Positions 23,354-35,800 of a stretch of DNA of 64,000 bases are shown piece by piece; the stretch's first letter is position 1; every line of letters begins with the position of its first letter. Position numbers and translations under genes: made by a program. Below the pieces are notes generated by a model. The model had not been told where the DNA came from. It made no database searches and saw nothing but the letters and a program-made list of their open reading frames with translations. Location: positions 186,001 to 250,000 of the forward strand of contig NW_027478984.1 of NCBI RefSeq assembly GCF_051014685.1, in the 5' to 3' direction. The stretch comes from Ptiloglossa arizonensis. Taxonomy: Eukaryota; Arthropoda; Insecta; Hymenoptera; Colletidae.

Positions 23354-26300
23354 AGAAACTCGCCCGATTACAACGGTATGCGTACTTTTCCCCTAGGCCG
23401 TTCTAGTTATTCGTTTCGAGCATCAGAACTGCGAAAATTTTGAGTTTCTCAAGCGTTTCTTACTTCCAAACCGCCATATATCGCGAACGGATTGACCAAT
23501 CCGCAAAATTTCTGTTGCATCTGAAAGTAGAAACTCGCCCGATTACAACGGTATGCGTACTTTTCCCCTAGGCCGTTCTAGTTAATCGTTTCGAGCATCA
23601 GAACTGCGAAAATTTTGAGTTTCTCAAGCGTTTCTTACTTCCAAACTGCCATATCTCGCGAACGGATTGACCAATCCGCAAAATTTCTGATGCATCTGAA
23701 AGTAGAAACTCGCCCGATTACAACGGTGTGCGTACTTTTCCCTTCGGCCGTTCTGGTTATTCGTTTCGAGCATCAGAACTGCGAAAATGTTGAGTTTCTC
23801 AAGCGTTTCTTACATACAAACTGCCATATCTCGCGAACGGATTGACCAATCCGCAAAATTTCTGTTGCATCTAAAAGTAGATACTCACCCGATTACAACG
23901 GTATGCGTACTTTTCCCCTAGGCCGTTCTAGTTATTCGTTTCGAGCATCAGAACTGCGAAAATTATGAGTTTCTCAAGCGTTTCTTACCTCCAAACTGCC
24001 ATATCTCGCGAACGGATTGACCAATCCGCAAAATTTCTGTTGCATCTGAAAGTAGAAACTCGCCCGATTACAACGGTATGCGTACTTTTCCCCTAGTCCG
24101 TTCTAGTTATTCGTTTCGAGCATCAGAACTGCGAAAATTTTGAGTTTCTCAAGCGTTTCTTACCTCCAAACTGCCATATCTCGCGAACGGATTGACCAGT
24201 CCGCAAAATTTCTGTTGCATCTGAAAGTACAAGCTCGCCCGATTACAACGGTATGCCTACTTTTCCCCTAGGCCGTTCTAGTTATTCGTTTCGAGGATCA
24301 GAACTGCGAAAATGTTGAGTTTCTCAAGCGTTTCTTACCTCCAAACTGCCATATCTCGCGAACGGATTGACCAATCCGCAAAATTTCTGTTGCATCTGAA
24401 AGTAGAAACTCGCCCGATTACAACGGTACGCGTACTTTTCCCCTAGACCGTTCTAGTTATTCGTTTCGAGCATCAGAACTGCGAAAAATTTGAGTTTCTC
24501 AAGCGTTTCTTACTTCCAAACTGCCATATCTCGCGAACGGATTGACCAATCCTCAAAATTTCTGTTGCATCTGAAAGTAGAAAGTCGCCCGATTACAACG
24601 GTATGCGTACTTTTCCCCTAGACCGTTCTAGTTATGCTTGTCGAGCATCAGAACTGCGAAAATTTTGAGTTTCTCAAGCGTTTCTTACTTCCAAACTGCC
24701 ATATCTCGCGAACGGATTGACCAATCCACAAAATTTCTGATGCATCTGAAAGTAGAAACTCGCCCGATTACAACGGTATGCGTACTTTTCCCCTAGGCCG
24801 TTCAGGTTATTCGTTTCGAGCATCAGAACTGTGAAAATTTTGAGTTTCTCAACCGTTTCTTACCTCCAAACTGCCATATCTCGCGAACGGATTGACCAAT
24901 CCGCAAAATTTCTGTTGCATCTGAAAGTAGAAACTCGCCCGATTACAACGCTATGCGTACTTTTCCCGTAGGCCGTTCTAGTTAATCGTTTCGAGCATCA
25001 GAACTGCGAAAATTTTGAGTTTCTCAAGCGTTTCTTACTTCCAAACTGCCATATCTCGCGAACGGATTGACCAATCCGCAAAATTTCTGATGCATCTGAA
25101 AGTAGAAACTCGCCCGATTACAACGGTATGCGTACTTTTCCCCTCGGCCGTTCTGGTTATTCGTTTCGAGCATCAGAACTGCGAAAATGTTGAGTTTCTC
25201 AAGCGTTTCTTACCTACAAACTGCCATATCTCGCGAACGGATTGACCAATCCGCAAAATTTCTGTTGCATCTGAAAGTAGAAATTCGCCCGATTACAACG
25301 GTATGCGTACTTCTCACCTAGACCGTTCTAGTTATGCTTGTCGAGCATCAGAACTGCGAAAATTTTGAGTTTCTCAAGCGTTTCTTACCTCCAAACTGCC
25401 ATATCTCGCGAACGGATTGACCAATCCGCAAAATTTCTATTGCATCTGAAAGTAGAAACTCGCCCGATTACAACGGTATGCGTACTTTTCCCGTCGGCCG
25501 TTGTAGTTATTCGTTTCGAGCATGAGAACTGCGAAAATTTTGTGTTTCTCAAGTGTTTCATACTTCCAAACTGCCATATCTCGCGAACGGATTGACCAAT
25601 CCGCAAAATTTCTGTTGCATCTGAAAGTAGAAACTCGCCCGATTACAAAGTTATGCGTACTTTTCCCCTAGGCCGTACTGGTTATTCGTTTCGAGCATCA
25701 GAACTGTGAAAATTTTGAGTTTCTCAACCGTTTCATACCTCCAAACTGCCATATCTCGCGAACGGATTGACCAATCCGCAAAATTTCTGTTGCATCTGAA
25801 AGTAGAAAGTCGCCCGATTACAACGGTATGCGTACTTTTCCCCTAGACCGCTCTAGTAATGCTTGTCGAGCATCAGAACTGCGAAAATTTTGAGTTTCTC
25901 AAGCGTTTCTTACCTCCAAACTGCCATATCTCGCGAACGGATTGACTAATCCGCAAAATTTCTGTTGCATCTGAAAGTAGAAACTCGCCCGATTACAACA
26001 GTATGCGTACTTTTCCCCTAGGCCGTTCTAGTTATTCGTTTCGAGCATCAGAACTGCGAAAATTTTGAGTTTCTCAAGCGTTTCTTACCTCCAAACTGCC
26101 ATATCTCGCGAACGGATTGAACAATCCGCAAAATTTCTGTTGCATCTGAAAGTAGAAACTCGCCCGATTACAACGGTATGCGTACTTTTACCCTAGGCCG
26201 TTCTAGTTAATCGTTTCGAGCATCAGAACTGCGAAAATTTTGAGTTTCTCAAGCGTTTCTTACCTCCAAACTGCCATATCTCGCGAACGGATTGACCAAT

Positions 26301-26645
26301 CCGCAAAATTTCTGTTGCATCTGAAAGTAGAAACTCGCCCGATTACAACGGTATGCGTTCTTTTCCCCTAGGCCGTACTGGTTATTCGTTTCGAGCATCA
26401 GAACTGTGAAAATTTTGAGTTTCTCAACCGTTTCATACCTCCAAACTGCCATATCTCGCGAACGGATTGACCAATCCGCAAAATTTCTGTTGCATCTGAA
26501 AGTAGAAAGTCGCCCGATTACAACGGTATGCGTACTTTTCCCCTAGACCGCTCTAGTTATGCTTGTCGAGCATCAGAACTGCGAAAATTTTGAGTTTCTC
26601 AAGCGTTTCTTACCTCCAAACTGCCATATCTCGCGAACGGATTGA
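21058..26645 (+). repeat. 12-monomer segment repeated at a 3,500-bp offset
   Basis: 21058-23145 matches 24558-26645, 20 monomers downstream. The match ends at GAACAATCC (23146) versus GACCAATCC (26646). Between the two copies, about 23354-24557 carries monomers related to 8.2-9.4 kb and 15.2-16.2 kb (ATATATCGCG, CCCTTCGG, GATACTCACC, GAGGATCAG). Confidence 0.8.
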
Positions 26646-29600
26646 CCAATCCGCAAAATTTCTGTTGCATCTGAAAGTAGAAACTCGCCCGATTACACCG
26701 GTATGCGTACTTTTCCCCTAGGCCGTTCTAGTTAATCGTTTCGAGCATCAGAACTGCGAAAATTTTGAGTTTCTCAAGCGTTTCTTACTTCCAAACTGCC
26801 ATATCTCGCGAACGGATTGACCAATCCGCAAAATTTCTGATGCATCTGAAAGTAGAAACCCGCCCGATTACAACGGTATGCGTACTTTTCCCTTCGGCCG
26901 TTCTGGTTATTCGTTTCGAGCATCAGAACTGCGAAAATGTTGAGTTTCTCAAGCGTTTCTTACCTCCAAACTGCCATATCTCGCGAACGGATTGACCAAT
27001 CCGCAAAATTTCTGTTGCATCTGAAAGTAGAAACGCGCCCGATTACAACGGTGTGCGTACTTTTCCCCTAGGCCGTTCTTGTTATTCGTTTCGAGCATCA
27101 GAACTGCGAAAATTTTGAGTTTCTCAAGCGTTTCTTTGCTCCATACTGCCATATCTCGCGAACGGATTGAACAATTCGCAAAATTTCTGTTGCATCTCAA
27201 AGTAGAAACTCGCCCGATTACAACGGTGGGCGTACTTTTCCCCTAGGCCGTTCTAGTTATTCGTTTCGAGCATCAGAACTGCGAAAATTTTGAGTTTCTC
27301 AAGCGTTTCTTACCTCCAAACTGCCATATCTCGCGAACGGATTGAACAATCCGCAAAATTTCTGTTGCATCTGAAAGTAGAAACTCGCCCGATTACAACG
27401 GTATGCGTACTTTTACCCTAGGCCGTTCTAGTTAATCGTTTCGAGCATCAGAACTGCGAAAATTTTGAGTTTCTCAAGCGTTTCTTACCTCCAAACTGCC
27501 ATATCTCGCGAACGGATTGACCAATCCGCAAAATTTCTGTTGCATCTGAAAGTAGAAACTCGCCCGATTACAACGGTATGCGTTCTTTTCCCCTAGGCCG
27601 TACTGGTTATTCGTTTCGAGCATCAGAACTGTGAAAATTTTGAGTTTCTCAACCGTTTCATACCTCCAAACTGCCATATCTCGCGAACGGATTGACCAAT
27701 CCGCAAAATTTCTGTTGCATCTGAAAGTAGAAAGTCGCCCGATTACAACGGTATGCGTACTTTTCCCCTAGATCGCTCCAGTTATGCTTGTCGAGCATCA
27801 GAACTGCGAAAATTTTGAGTTTCTCAAGCGTTTCTTACCTCCAAACTGCCATATCTCGCGAACGGATTGACCAATCCGCAAAATTTCTGTTGCATCTGAA
27901 AGTAGAAACTCGCCCGATTACACCGGTATGCGTACTTTTCCCCTAGGCCGTTCTAGTTAATCGTTTCGAGCATCAGAACTGCGAAAATTTTGAGTTTCTC
28001 AAGCGTTTCTTACTTCCAAACTGCCATATCTCGCGAACGGATTGACCAATCCGCAAAATTTCTGATGCATCTGAAAGTAGAAACCCGCCCGATTACAACG
28101 GTATGCGTACTTTTCCCTTCGGCCGTTCTGGTTATTCGTTTCGAGCATCAGAACTGCGAAAATGTTGAGTTTCTCAAGCGTTTCTTACCTCCAAACTGCC
28201 ATATCTCGCGAACGGATTGACCAATCCGCAAAATTTCTGTTGCATCTGAAAGTAGAAACGCGCCCGATTACAACGGTGTGCGTACTTTTCCCCTAGGCCG
28301 TTCTTGTTATTCGTTTCGAGCATCAGAACTGCGAAAATTTTGAGTTTCTCAAGCGTTTCTTTCCTCCATACTGCCATATCTCGCGAACGGATTGAACAAT
28401 TCGCAAAATTTCTGTTGCATCTCAAAGTAGAAACTCGCCCGATTACAACGGTGGGCGTACTTTTCCCATAGGCCGTTCTAGTTATTCGTTTCGAGCATCA
28501 GAACTGCGAAAATTTTGAGTTTCTCGAGCGTTTCTTACTTCCAAACTGCCATATCTCGCGAACGGATTGACCAATCCGCAAAATTTCTGTTGCATCTCAA
28601 AGTAGAAACTCGCCCGATTACAACACTATGCGTACTTTTCCCCTAGGCCGTTCTAGTTATTCGTTTCGAGCATCAGAACTGCGAAAATTTTGAGTTTCTC
28701 AAGCGTTTCTTACCTCCAAACTGCCATATCTCGCGAACGGATTGACCAATCCGCAAAATTTCTGTTGCATCTGAAAGTAGAGACTCGCCCGATTACAACG
28801 GTATGCGTACTTTTCCCCTAGCCCGTTCTAGTTATTCGTTTCGAGCAACAGAACTGCGAAAATTTTGAGTTTTTCAAGCGTTGCTTACCTCCAAACTGCC
28901 ATATCTCGCGAACGGATTGACCAATCCGCAAAATTTCTGTTGCATCTGAAAGTAGAAACTCGCCCGATTACAACCGTATGCGTACTTTTCCCCTAGCCCG
29001 TTCTAGTTATTCGTTTCGAGCATCAGAACTGCGAAAATTTTGAGTTTCTCAAGCGTTGCTTACCTCCAAACTGCCATATCTCGCGAACGGATTGACCAAT
29101 CCGCAAAATTTCTGTTGCATCTGAAAGTAGAAACTCGCCCGATTACAACGGTGTGCGTACTTTTCCCCTAGGCCGTTCTAGTTATTCGTTTCGAGCATCA
29201 GAACTGCGAAGAATTTGAGTTTCTCGAGCGTTTCTTACATCCAAACTGCCATATCTCGCGAACGGATTGACCAATCCGCAAAATTTCTATTGCATCTGAA
29301 AGTAGAAATTCGCCCGATTACAACTGTATGCGTACTTTTCCCCTAGCCCGTTCTAGTTATTCGTTTCGAGCAACAGAACTGCGAAAATTTTGAGTTTCTC
29401 AAGCGTTGCTTACCTCCAAACTGCCATATCTCGCGAACGGATTGACCAATCCGCAAAATTTCTGTTGCATCTGAAAGTAGAAACGCGCCCGATTACAACG
29501 GTGTGCGTACTTTTCCCCTAGGCCGTTCTTGTTATTCGTTTCGAGCATCAGAACTGCGAAAATTTTGAGTTTCTCAAGCGTTTCTTTCCTCCATACTGCC

Positions 29601-29815
29601 ATATCTCGCGAACGGATTGACCAATCCGCAAAATTTCTGTTGCATCGGAAAGTAGAAACTCGCCCGATTACAACGGTATGCGTACTTTTCCCCTAGCCCG
29701 TTCTAGTTATTCGTTTCGAGCATCAGAACTGCGAAAATTTTGAGTCTCTCAAGCGTTGCTTACCTCCAAACTGCCATATCTCGCGAACGGATTGAACAAT
29801 TCTCAAAATTTCTGT
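21591..29815 (+). repeat. 47-monomer unit, first copy (8,225 bp)
   Basis: This stretch is exactly 47 x 175 bp, and the next 8.09 kb follow it monomer by monomer. It holds a seven-monomer internal duplication (26010-27242 with 27235-28467). From about 28.5 kb its monomers take the states of the right-hand family (CCTAGCCCG, GCAACAGAAC, ACAACACTATG, GTTGCTTACC). Matching starts after CTGATGC (A at 21590) versus CTGTTGC (T at 29815). Confidence 0.88.
26010..28467 (+). repeat. Seven-monomer (1,225-bp) tandem repeat, two copies
   Basis: 26010-27242 recurs at 27235-28467. Shared markers include CGTTCTTTTCC, CTCAACCGTTTCATACC, ACACCGGTATG, AAACCCGCCC, CCCTTCGG, AAACGCGCCC and CTCAAAGTAG. Differences noticed are GACCGCTCTAG/GATCGCTCCAG (26546/27771) and TTTGCTCC/TTCCTCC. 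The whole pair was later copied to about 34060-36517 by the larger duplication. Confidence 0.82.
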
Positions 29816-32800
29816 TGCATCTGAAAGTAGAAACTCGCCCGATTACAACGGTATGCGTACTTTTCCCCTCGGCCGTTCTGGTTATTCGTTTCGAGCATCA
29901 GAACTGCGAAAATGTTGAGTTTCTCAAGCGTTTCTTACCTACAAACTGCCATATCTCGCGAACGGATTGACCAATCCGCAAAATTTCTGTTGCATCTGAA
30001 AGTAGAAATTCGCCCGATTACAACGGTATGCGTACTTCTCACCTAGACCGTTCTAGTTATGCTTGTCGAGCATCAGAACTGCGAAAATTTTGAGTTTCTC
30101 AAGCGTTTCTTACCTCCAAACTGCCATATCTCGCGAACGGATTGACCAATCCGCAAAATTTCTATTGCATCTGAAAGTAGAAACTCGCCCGATTACAACG
30201 GTATGCGTACTTTTCCCGTCGGCCGTTGTAGTTATTCGTTTCGAGCATGAGAACTGCGAAAATTTTGTGTTTCTCAAGTGTTTCATACTTCCAAACTGCC
30301 ATATCTCGCGAACGGATTGACCAATCCGCAAAATTTCTGTTGCATCTGAAAGTAGAAACTCGCCCGATTACAAAGTTATGCGTACTTTTCCCCTAGGCCG
30401 TACTGGTTATTCGTTTCGAGCATCAGAACTGTGAAAATTTTGAGTTTCTCAACCGTTTCATACCTCCAAACTGCCATATCTCGCGAACGGATTGACCAAT
30501 CCGCAAAATTTCTGTTGCATCTGAAAGTAGAAAGTCGCCCGATTACAACGGTATGCGTACTTTTCCCCTAGACCGCTCTAGTAATGCTTGTCGAGCATCA
30601 GAACTGCGAAAATTTTGAGTTTCTCAAGCGTTTCTTACCTCCAAACTGCCATATCTCGCGAACGGATTGACTAATCCGCAAAATTTCTGTTGCATCTGAA
30701 AGTAGAAACTCGCCCGATTACAACAGTATGCGTACTTTTCCCCTAGGCCGTTCTAGTTATTCGTTTCGAGCATCAGAACTGCGAAAATTTTGAGTTTCTC
30801 AAGCGTTTCTTACCTCCAAACTGCCATATCTCGCGAACGGATTGAACAATCCGCAAAATTTCTGTTGCATCTGAAAGTAGAAACTCGCCCGATTACAACG
30901 GTATGCGTACTTTTACCCTAGGCCGTTCTAGTTAATCGTTTCGAGCATCAGAACTGCGAAAATTTTGAGTTTCTCAAGCGTTTCTTACCTCCAAACTGCC
31001 ATATCTCGCGAACGGATTGACCAATCCGCAAAATTTCTGTTGCATCTGAAAGTAGAAACTCGCCCGATTACAACGGTATGCGTTCTTTTCCCCTAGGCCG
31101 TACTGGTTATTCGTTTCGAGCATCAGAACTGTGAAAATTTTGAGTTTCTCAACCGTTTCATACCTCCAAACTGCCATATCTCGCGAACGGATTGACCAAT
31201 CCGCAAAATTTCTGTTGCATCTGAAAGTAGAAAGTCGCCCGATTACAACGGTATGCGTACTTTTCCCCTAGACCGCTCTAGTTATGCTTGTCGAGCATCA
31301 GAACTGCGAAAATTTTGAGTTTCTCAAGCGTTTCTTACCTCCAAACTGCCATATCTCGCGAACGGATTGAACAATCCGCAAAATTTCTGTTGCATCTGAA
31401 AGTAGAAACTCGCCCGATTACAACGGTATGCGTACTTTTACCCTAGGCCGTTCTAGTTAATCGTTTCGAGCATCAGAACTGCGAAAATTTTGAGTTTCTC
31501 AAGCGTTTCTTACCTCCAAACTGCCATATCTCGCGAACGGATTGACCAATCCGCAAAATTTCTGTTGCATCTGAAAGTAGAAACTCGCCCGATTACAACG
31601 GTATGCGTACTTTTCCCCTAGGCCGTTCTAGTTATTCGTTTCGAGCATCAGAACTGCGAAAATTTTGAGTTTCTCAAGCGTTTCTTACTTCCAAACCGCC
31701 ATATATCGCGAACGGATTGACCAATCCGCAAAATTTCTGTTGCATCTGAAAGTAGAAACTCGCCCGATTACAACGGTATGCGTACTTTTCCCCTAGGCCG
31801 TTCTAGTTAATCGTTTCGAGCATCAGAACTGCGAAAATTTTGAGTTTCTCAAGCGTTTCTTACATCCAAACTGCCATATCTCGCGAACGGATTGACCAAT
31901 CCGCAAAATTTCTGATGCATCTGAAAGTAGAAACTCGCCCGATTACAACGGTGTGCGTACTTTTCCCTTCGGCCGTTCTGGTTATTCGTTTCGAGCATCA
32001 GAACTGCGAAAATGTTGAGTTTCTCAAGCGTTTCTTACATACAAACTGCCATATCTCGCGAACGGATTGACCAATCCGCAAAATTTCTGTTGCATCTAAA
32101 AGTAGATACTCACCCGATTACAACGGTATGCGTACTTTTCCCCTAGGCCGTTCTAGTTATTCGTTTCGAGCATCAGAACTGCGAAAATTATGAGTTTCTC
32201 AAGCGTTTCTTACCTCCAAACTGCCATATCTCGCGAACGGATTGACCAATCCGCAAAATTTCTGTTGCATCTGAAAGTAGAAACTCGCCCGATTACAACG
32301 GTATGCGTACTTTTCCCCTAGTCCGTTCTAGTTATTCGTTTCGAGCATCAGAACTGCGAAAATTTTGAGTTTCTCAAGCGTTTCTTACCTCCAAACTGCC
32401 ATATCTCGCGAACGGATTGACCAGTCCGCAAAATTTCTGTTGCATCTGAAAGTACAAGCTCGCCCGATTACAACGGTATGCCTACTTTTCTCCTAGGCCG
32501 TTCTAGTTATTCGTTTCGAGGATCAGAACTGCGAAAATGTTGAGTTTCTCAAGCGTTTCTTACCTCCAAACTGCCATATCTCGCGAACGGATTGACCAAT
32601 CCGCAAAATTTCTGTTGCATCTGAAAGTAGAAACTCGCCCGATTACAACGGTACGCGTACTTTTCCCCTAGACCGTTCTAGTTATTCGTTTCGAGCATCA
32701 GAACTGCGAAAAATTTGAGTTTCTCAAGCGTTTCTTACTTCCAAACTGCCATATCTCGCGAACGGATTGACCAATCCTCAAAATTTCTGTTGCATCTGAA

Positions 32801-35800
32801 AGTAGAAAGTCGCCCGATTACAACGGTATGCGTACTTTTCCCCTAGACCGTTCTAGTTATGCTTGTCGAGCATCAGAACTGCGAAAATTTTGAGTTTCTC
32901 AAGCGTTTCTTACTTCCAAACTGCCATATCTCGCGAACGGATTGACCAATCCACAAAATTTCTGATGCATCTGAAAGTAGAAACTCGCCCGATTACAACG
33001 GTATGCGTACTTTTCCCCTAGGCCGTTCAGGTTATTCGTTTCGAGCATCAGAACTGTGAAAATTTTGAGTTTCTCAACCGTTTCTTACCTCCAAACTGCC
33101 ATATCTCGCGAACGGATTGACCAATCCGCAAAATTTCTGTTGCATCTGAAAGTAGAAACTCGCCCGATTACAACGGTATGCGTACTTTTCCCCTCGGCCG
33201 TTCTGGTTATTCGTTTCGAGCATCAGAACTGCGAAAATGTTGAGTTTCTCAAGCGTTTCTTACCTACAAACTGCCATATCTCGCGAACGGATTGACCAAT
33301 CCGCAAAATTTCTGTTGCATCTGAAAGTAGAAATTCGCCCGATTACAACGGTATGCGTACTTCTCACCTAGACCGTTCTAGTTATGCTTGTCGAGCATCA
33401 GAACTGCGAAAATTTTGAGTTTCTCAAGCGTTTCTTACCTCCAAACTGCCATATCTCGCGAACGGATTGACCAATCCGCAAAATTTCTATTGCATCTGAA
33501 AGTAGAAACTCGCCCGATTACAACGGTATGCGTACTTTTCCCGTCGGCCGTTGTAGTTATTCGTTTCGAGCATGAGAACTGCGAAAATTTTGTGTTTCTC
33601 AAGTGTTTCATACTTCCAAACTGCCATATCTCGCGAACGGATTGACCAATCCGCAAAATTTCTGTTGCATCTGAAAGTAGAAACTCGCCCGATTACAAAG
33701 TTATGCGTACTTTTCCCCTAGGCCGTACTGGTTATTCGTTTCGAGCATCAGAACTGTGAAAATTTTGAGTTTCTCAACCGTTTCATACCTCCAAACTGCC
33801 ATATCTCGCGAACGGATTGACCAATCCGCAAAATTTCTGTTGCATCTGAAAGTAGAAAGTCGCCCGATTACAACGGTATGCGTACTTTTCCCCTAGACCG
33901 CTCTAGTAATGCTTGTCGAGCATCAGAACTGCGAAAATTTTGAGTTTCTCAAGCGTTTCTTACCTCCAAACTGCCATATCTCGCGAACGGATTGACTAAT
34001 CCGCAAAATTTCTGTTGCATCTGAAAGTAGAAACTCGCCCGATTACAACAGTATGCGTACTTTTCCCCTAGGCCGTTCTAGTTATTCGTTTCGAGCATCA
34101 GAACTGCGAAAATTTTGAGTTTCTCAAGCGTTTCTTACCTCCAAACTGCCATATCTCGCGAACGGATTGAACAATCCGCAAAATTTCTGTTGCATCTGAA
34201 AGTAGAAACTCGCCCGATTACAACGGTATGCGTACTTTTACCCTAGGCCGTTCTAGTTAATCGTTTCGAGCATCAGAACTGCGAAAATTTTGAGTTTCTC
34301 AAGCGTTTCTTACCTCCAAACTGCCATATCTCGCGAACGGATTGACCAATCCGCAAAATTTCTGTTGCATCTGAAAGTAGAAACTCGCCCGATTACAACG
34401 GTATGCGTTCTTTTCCCCTAGGCCGTACTGGTTATTCGTTTCGAGCATCAGAACTGTGAAAATTTTGAGTTTCTCAACCGTTTCATACCTCCAAACTGCC
34501 ATATCTCGCGAACGGATTGACCAATCCGCAAAATTTCTGTTGCATCTGAAAGTAGAAAGTCGCCCGATTACAACGGTATGCGTACTTTTCCCCTAGACCG
34601 CTCTAGTTATGCTTGTCGAGCATCAGAACTGCGAAAATTTTGAGTTTCTCAAGCGTTTCTTACCTCCAAACTGCCATATCTCGCGAACGGATTGACCAAT
34701 CCGCAAAATTTCTGTTGCATCTGAAAGTAGAAACTCGCCCGATTACACCGGTATGCGTACTTTTCCCCTAGGCCGTTCTAGTTAATCGTTTCGAGCATCA
34801 GAACTGCGAAAATTTTGAGTTTCTCAAGCGTTTCTTACTTCCAAACTGCCATATCTCGCGAACGGATTGACCAATCCGCAAAATTTCTGATGCATCTGAA
34901 AGTAGAAACCCGCCCGATTACAACGGTATGCGTACTTTTCCCTTCGGCCGTTCTGGTTATTCGTTTCGAGCATCAGAACTGCGAAAATGTTGAGTTTCTC
35001 AAGCGTTTCTTACCTCCAAACTGCCATATCTCGCGAACGGATTGACCAATCCGCAAAATTTCTGTTGCATCTGAAAGTAGAAACGCGCCCGATTACAACG
35101 GTGTGCGTACTTTTCCCCTAGGCCGTTCTTGTTATTCGTTTCGAGCATCAGAACTGCGAAAATTTTGAGTTTCTCAAGCGTTTCTTTGCTCCATACTGCC
35201 ATATCTCGCGAACGGATTGAACAATTCGCAAAATTTCTGTTGCATCTCAAAGTAGAAACTCGCCCGATTACAACGGTGGGCGTACTTTTCCCCTAGGCCG
35301 TTCTAGTTATTCGTTTCGAGCATCAGAACTGCGAAAATTTTGAGTTTCTCAAGCGTTTCTTACCTCCAAACTGCCATATCTCGCGAACGGATTGAACAAT
35401 CCGCAAAATTTCTGTTGCATCTGAAAGTAGAAACTCGCCCGATTACAACGGTATGCGTACTTTTACCCTAGGCCGTTCTAGTTAATCGTTTCGAGCATCA
35501 GAACTGCGAAAATTTTGAGTTTCTCAAGCGTTTCTTACCTCCAAACTGCCATATCTCGCGAACGGATTGACCAATCCGCAAAATTTCTGTTGCATCTGAA
35601 AGTAGAAACTCGCCCGATTACAACGGTATGCGTTCTTTTCCCCTAGGCCGTACTGGTTATTCGTTTCGAGCATCAGAACTGTGAAAATTTTGAGTTTCTC
35701 AACCGTTTCATACCTCCAAACTGCCATATCTCGCGAACGGATTGACCAATCCGCAAAATTTCTGTTGCATCTGAAAGTAGAAAGTCGCCCGATTACAACG

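Noticed and set aside
24951..25125. Insertion of one monomer in the first 47-monomer copy, instead of a loss in the second
   Set aside because: The same monomer order with this monomer present also occurs at about 17.6, 19.2 and 21.4 kb, so presence is the older state and loss in the second copy is the simpler reading.
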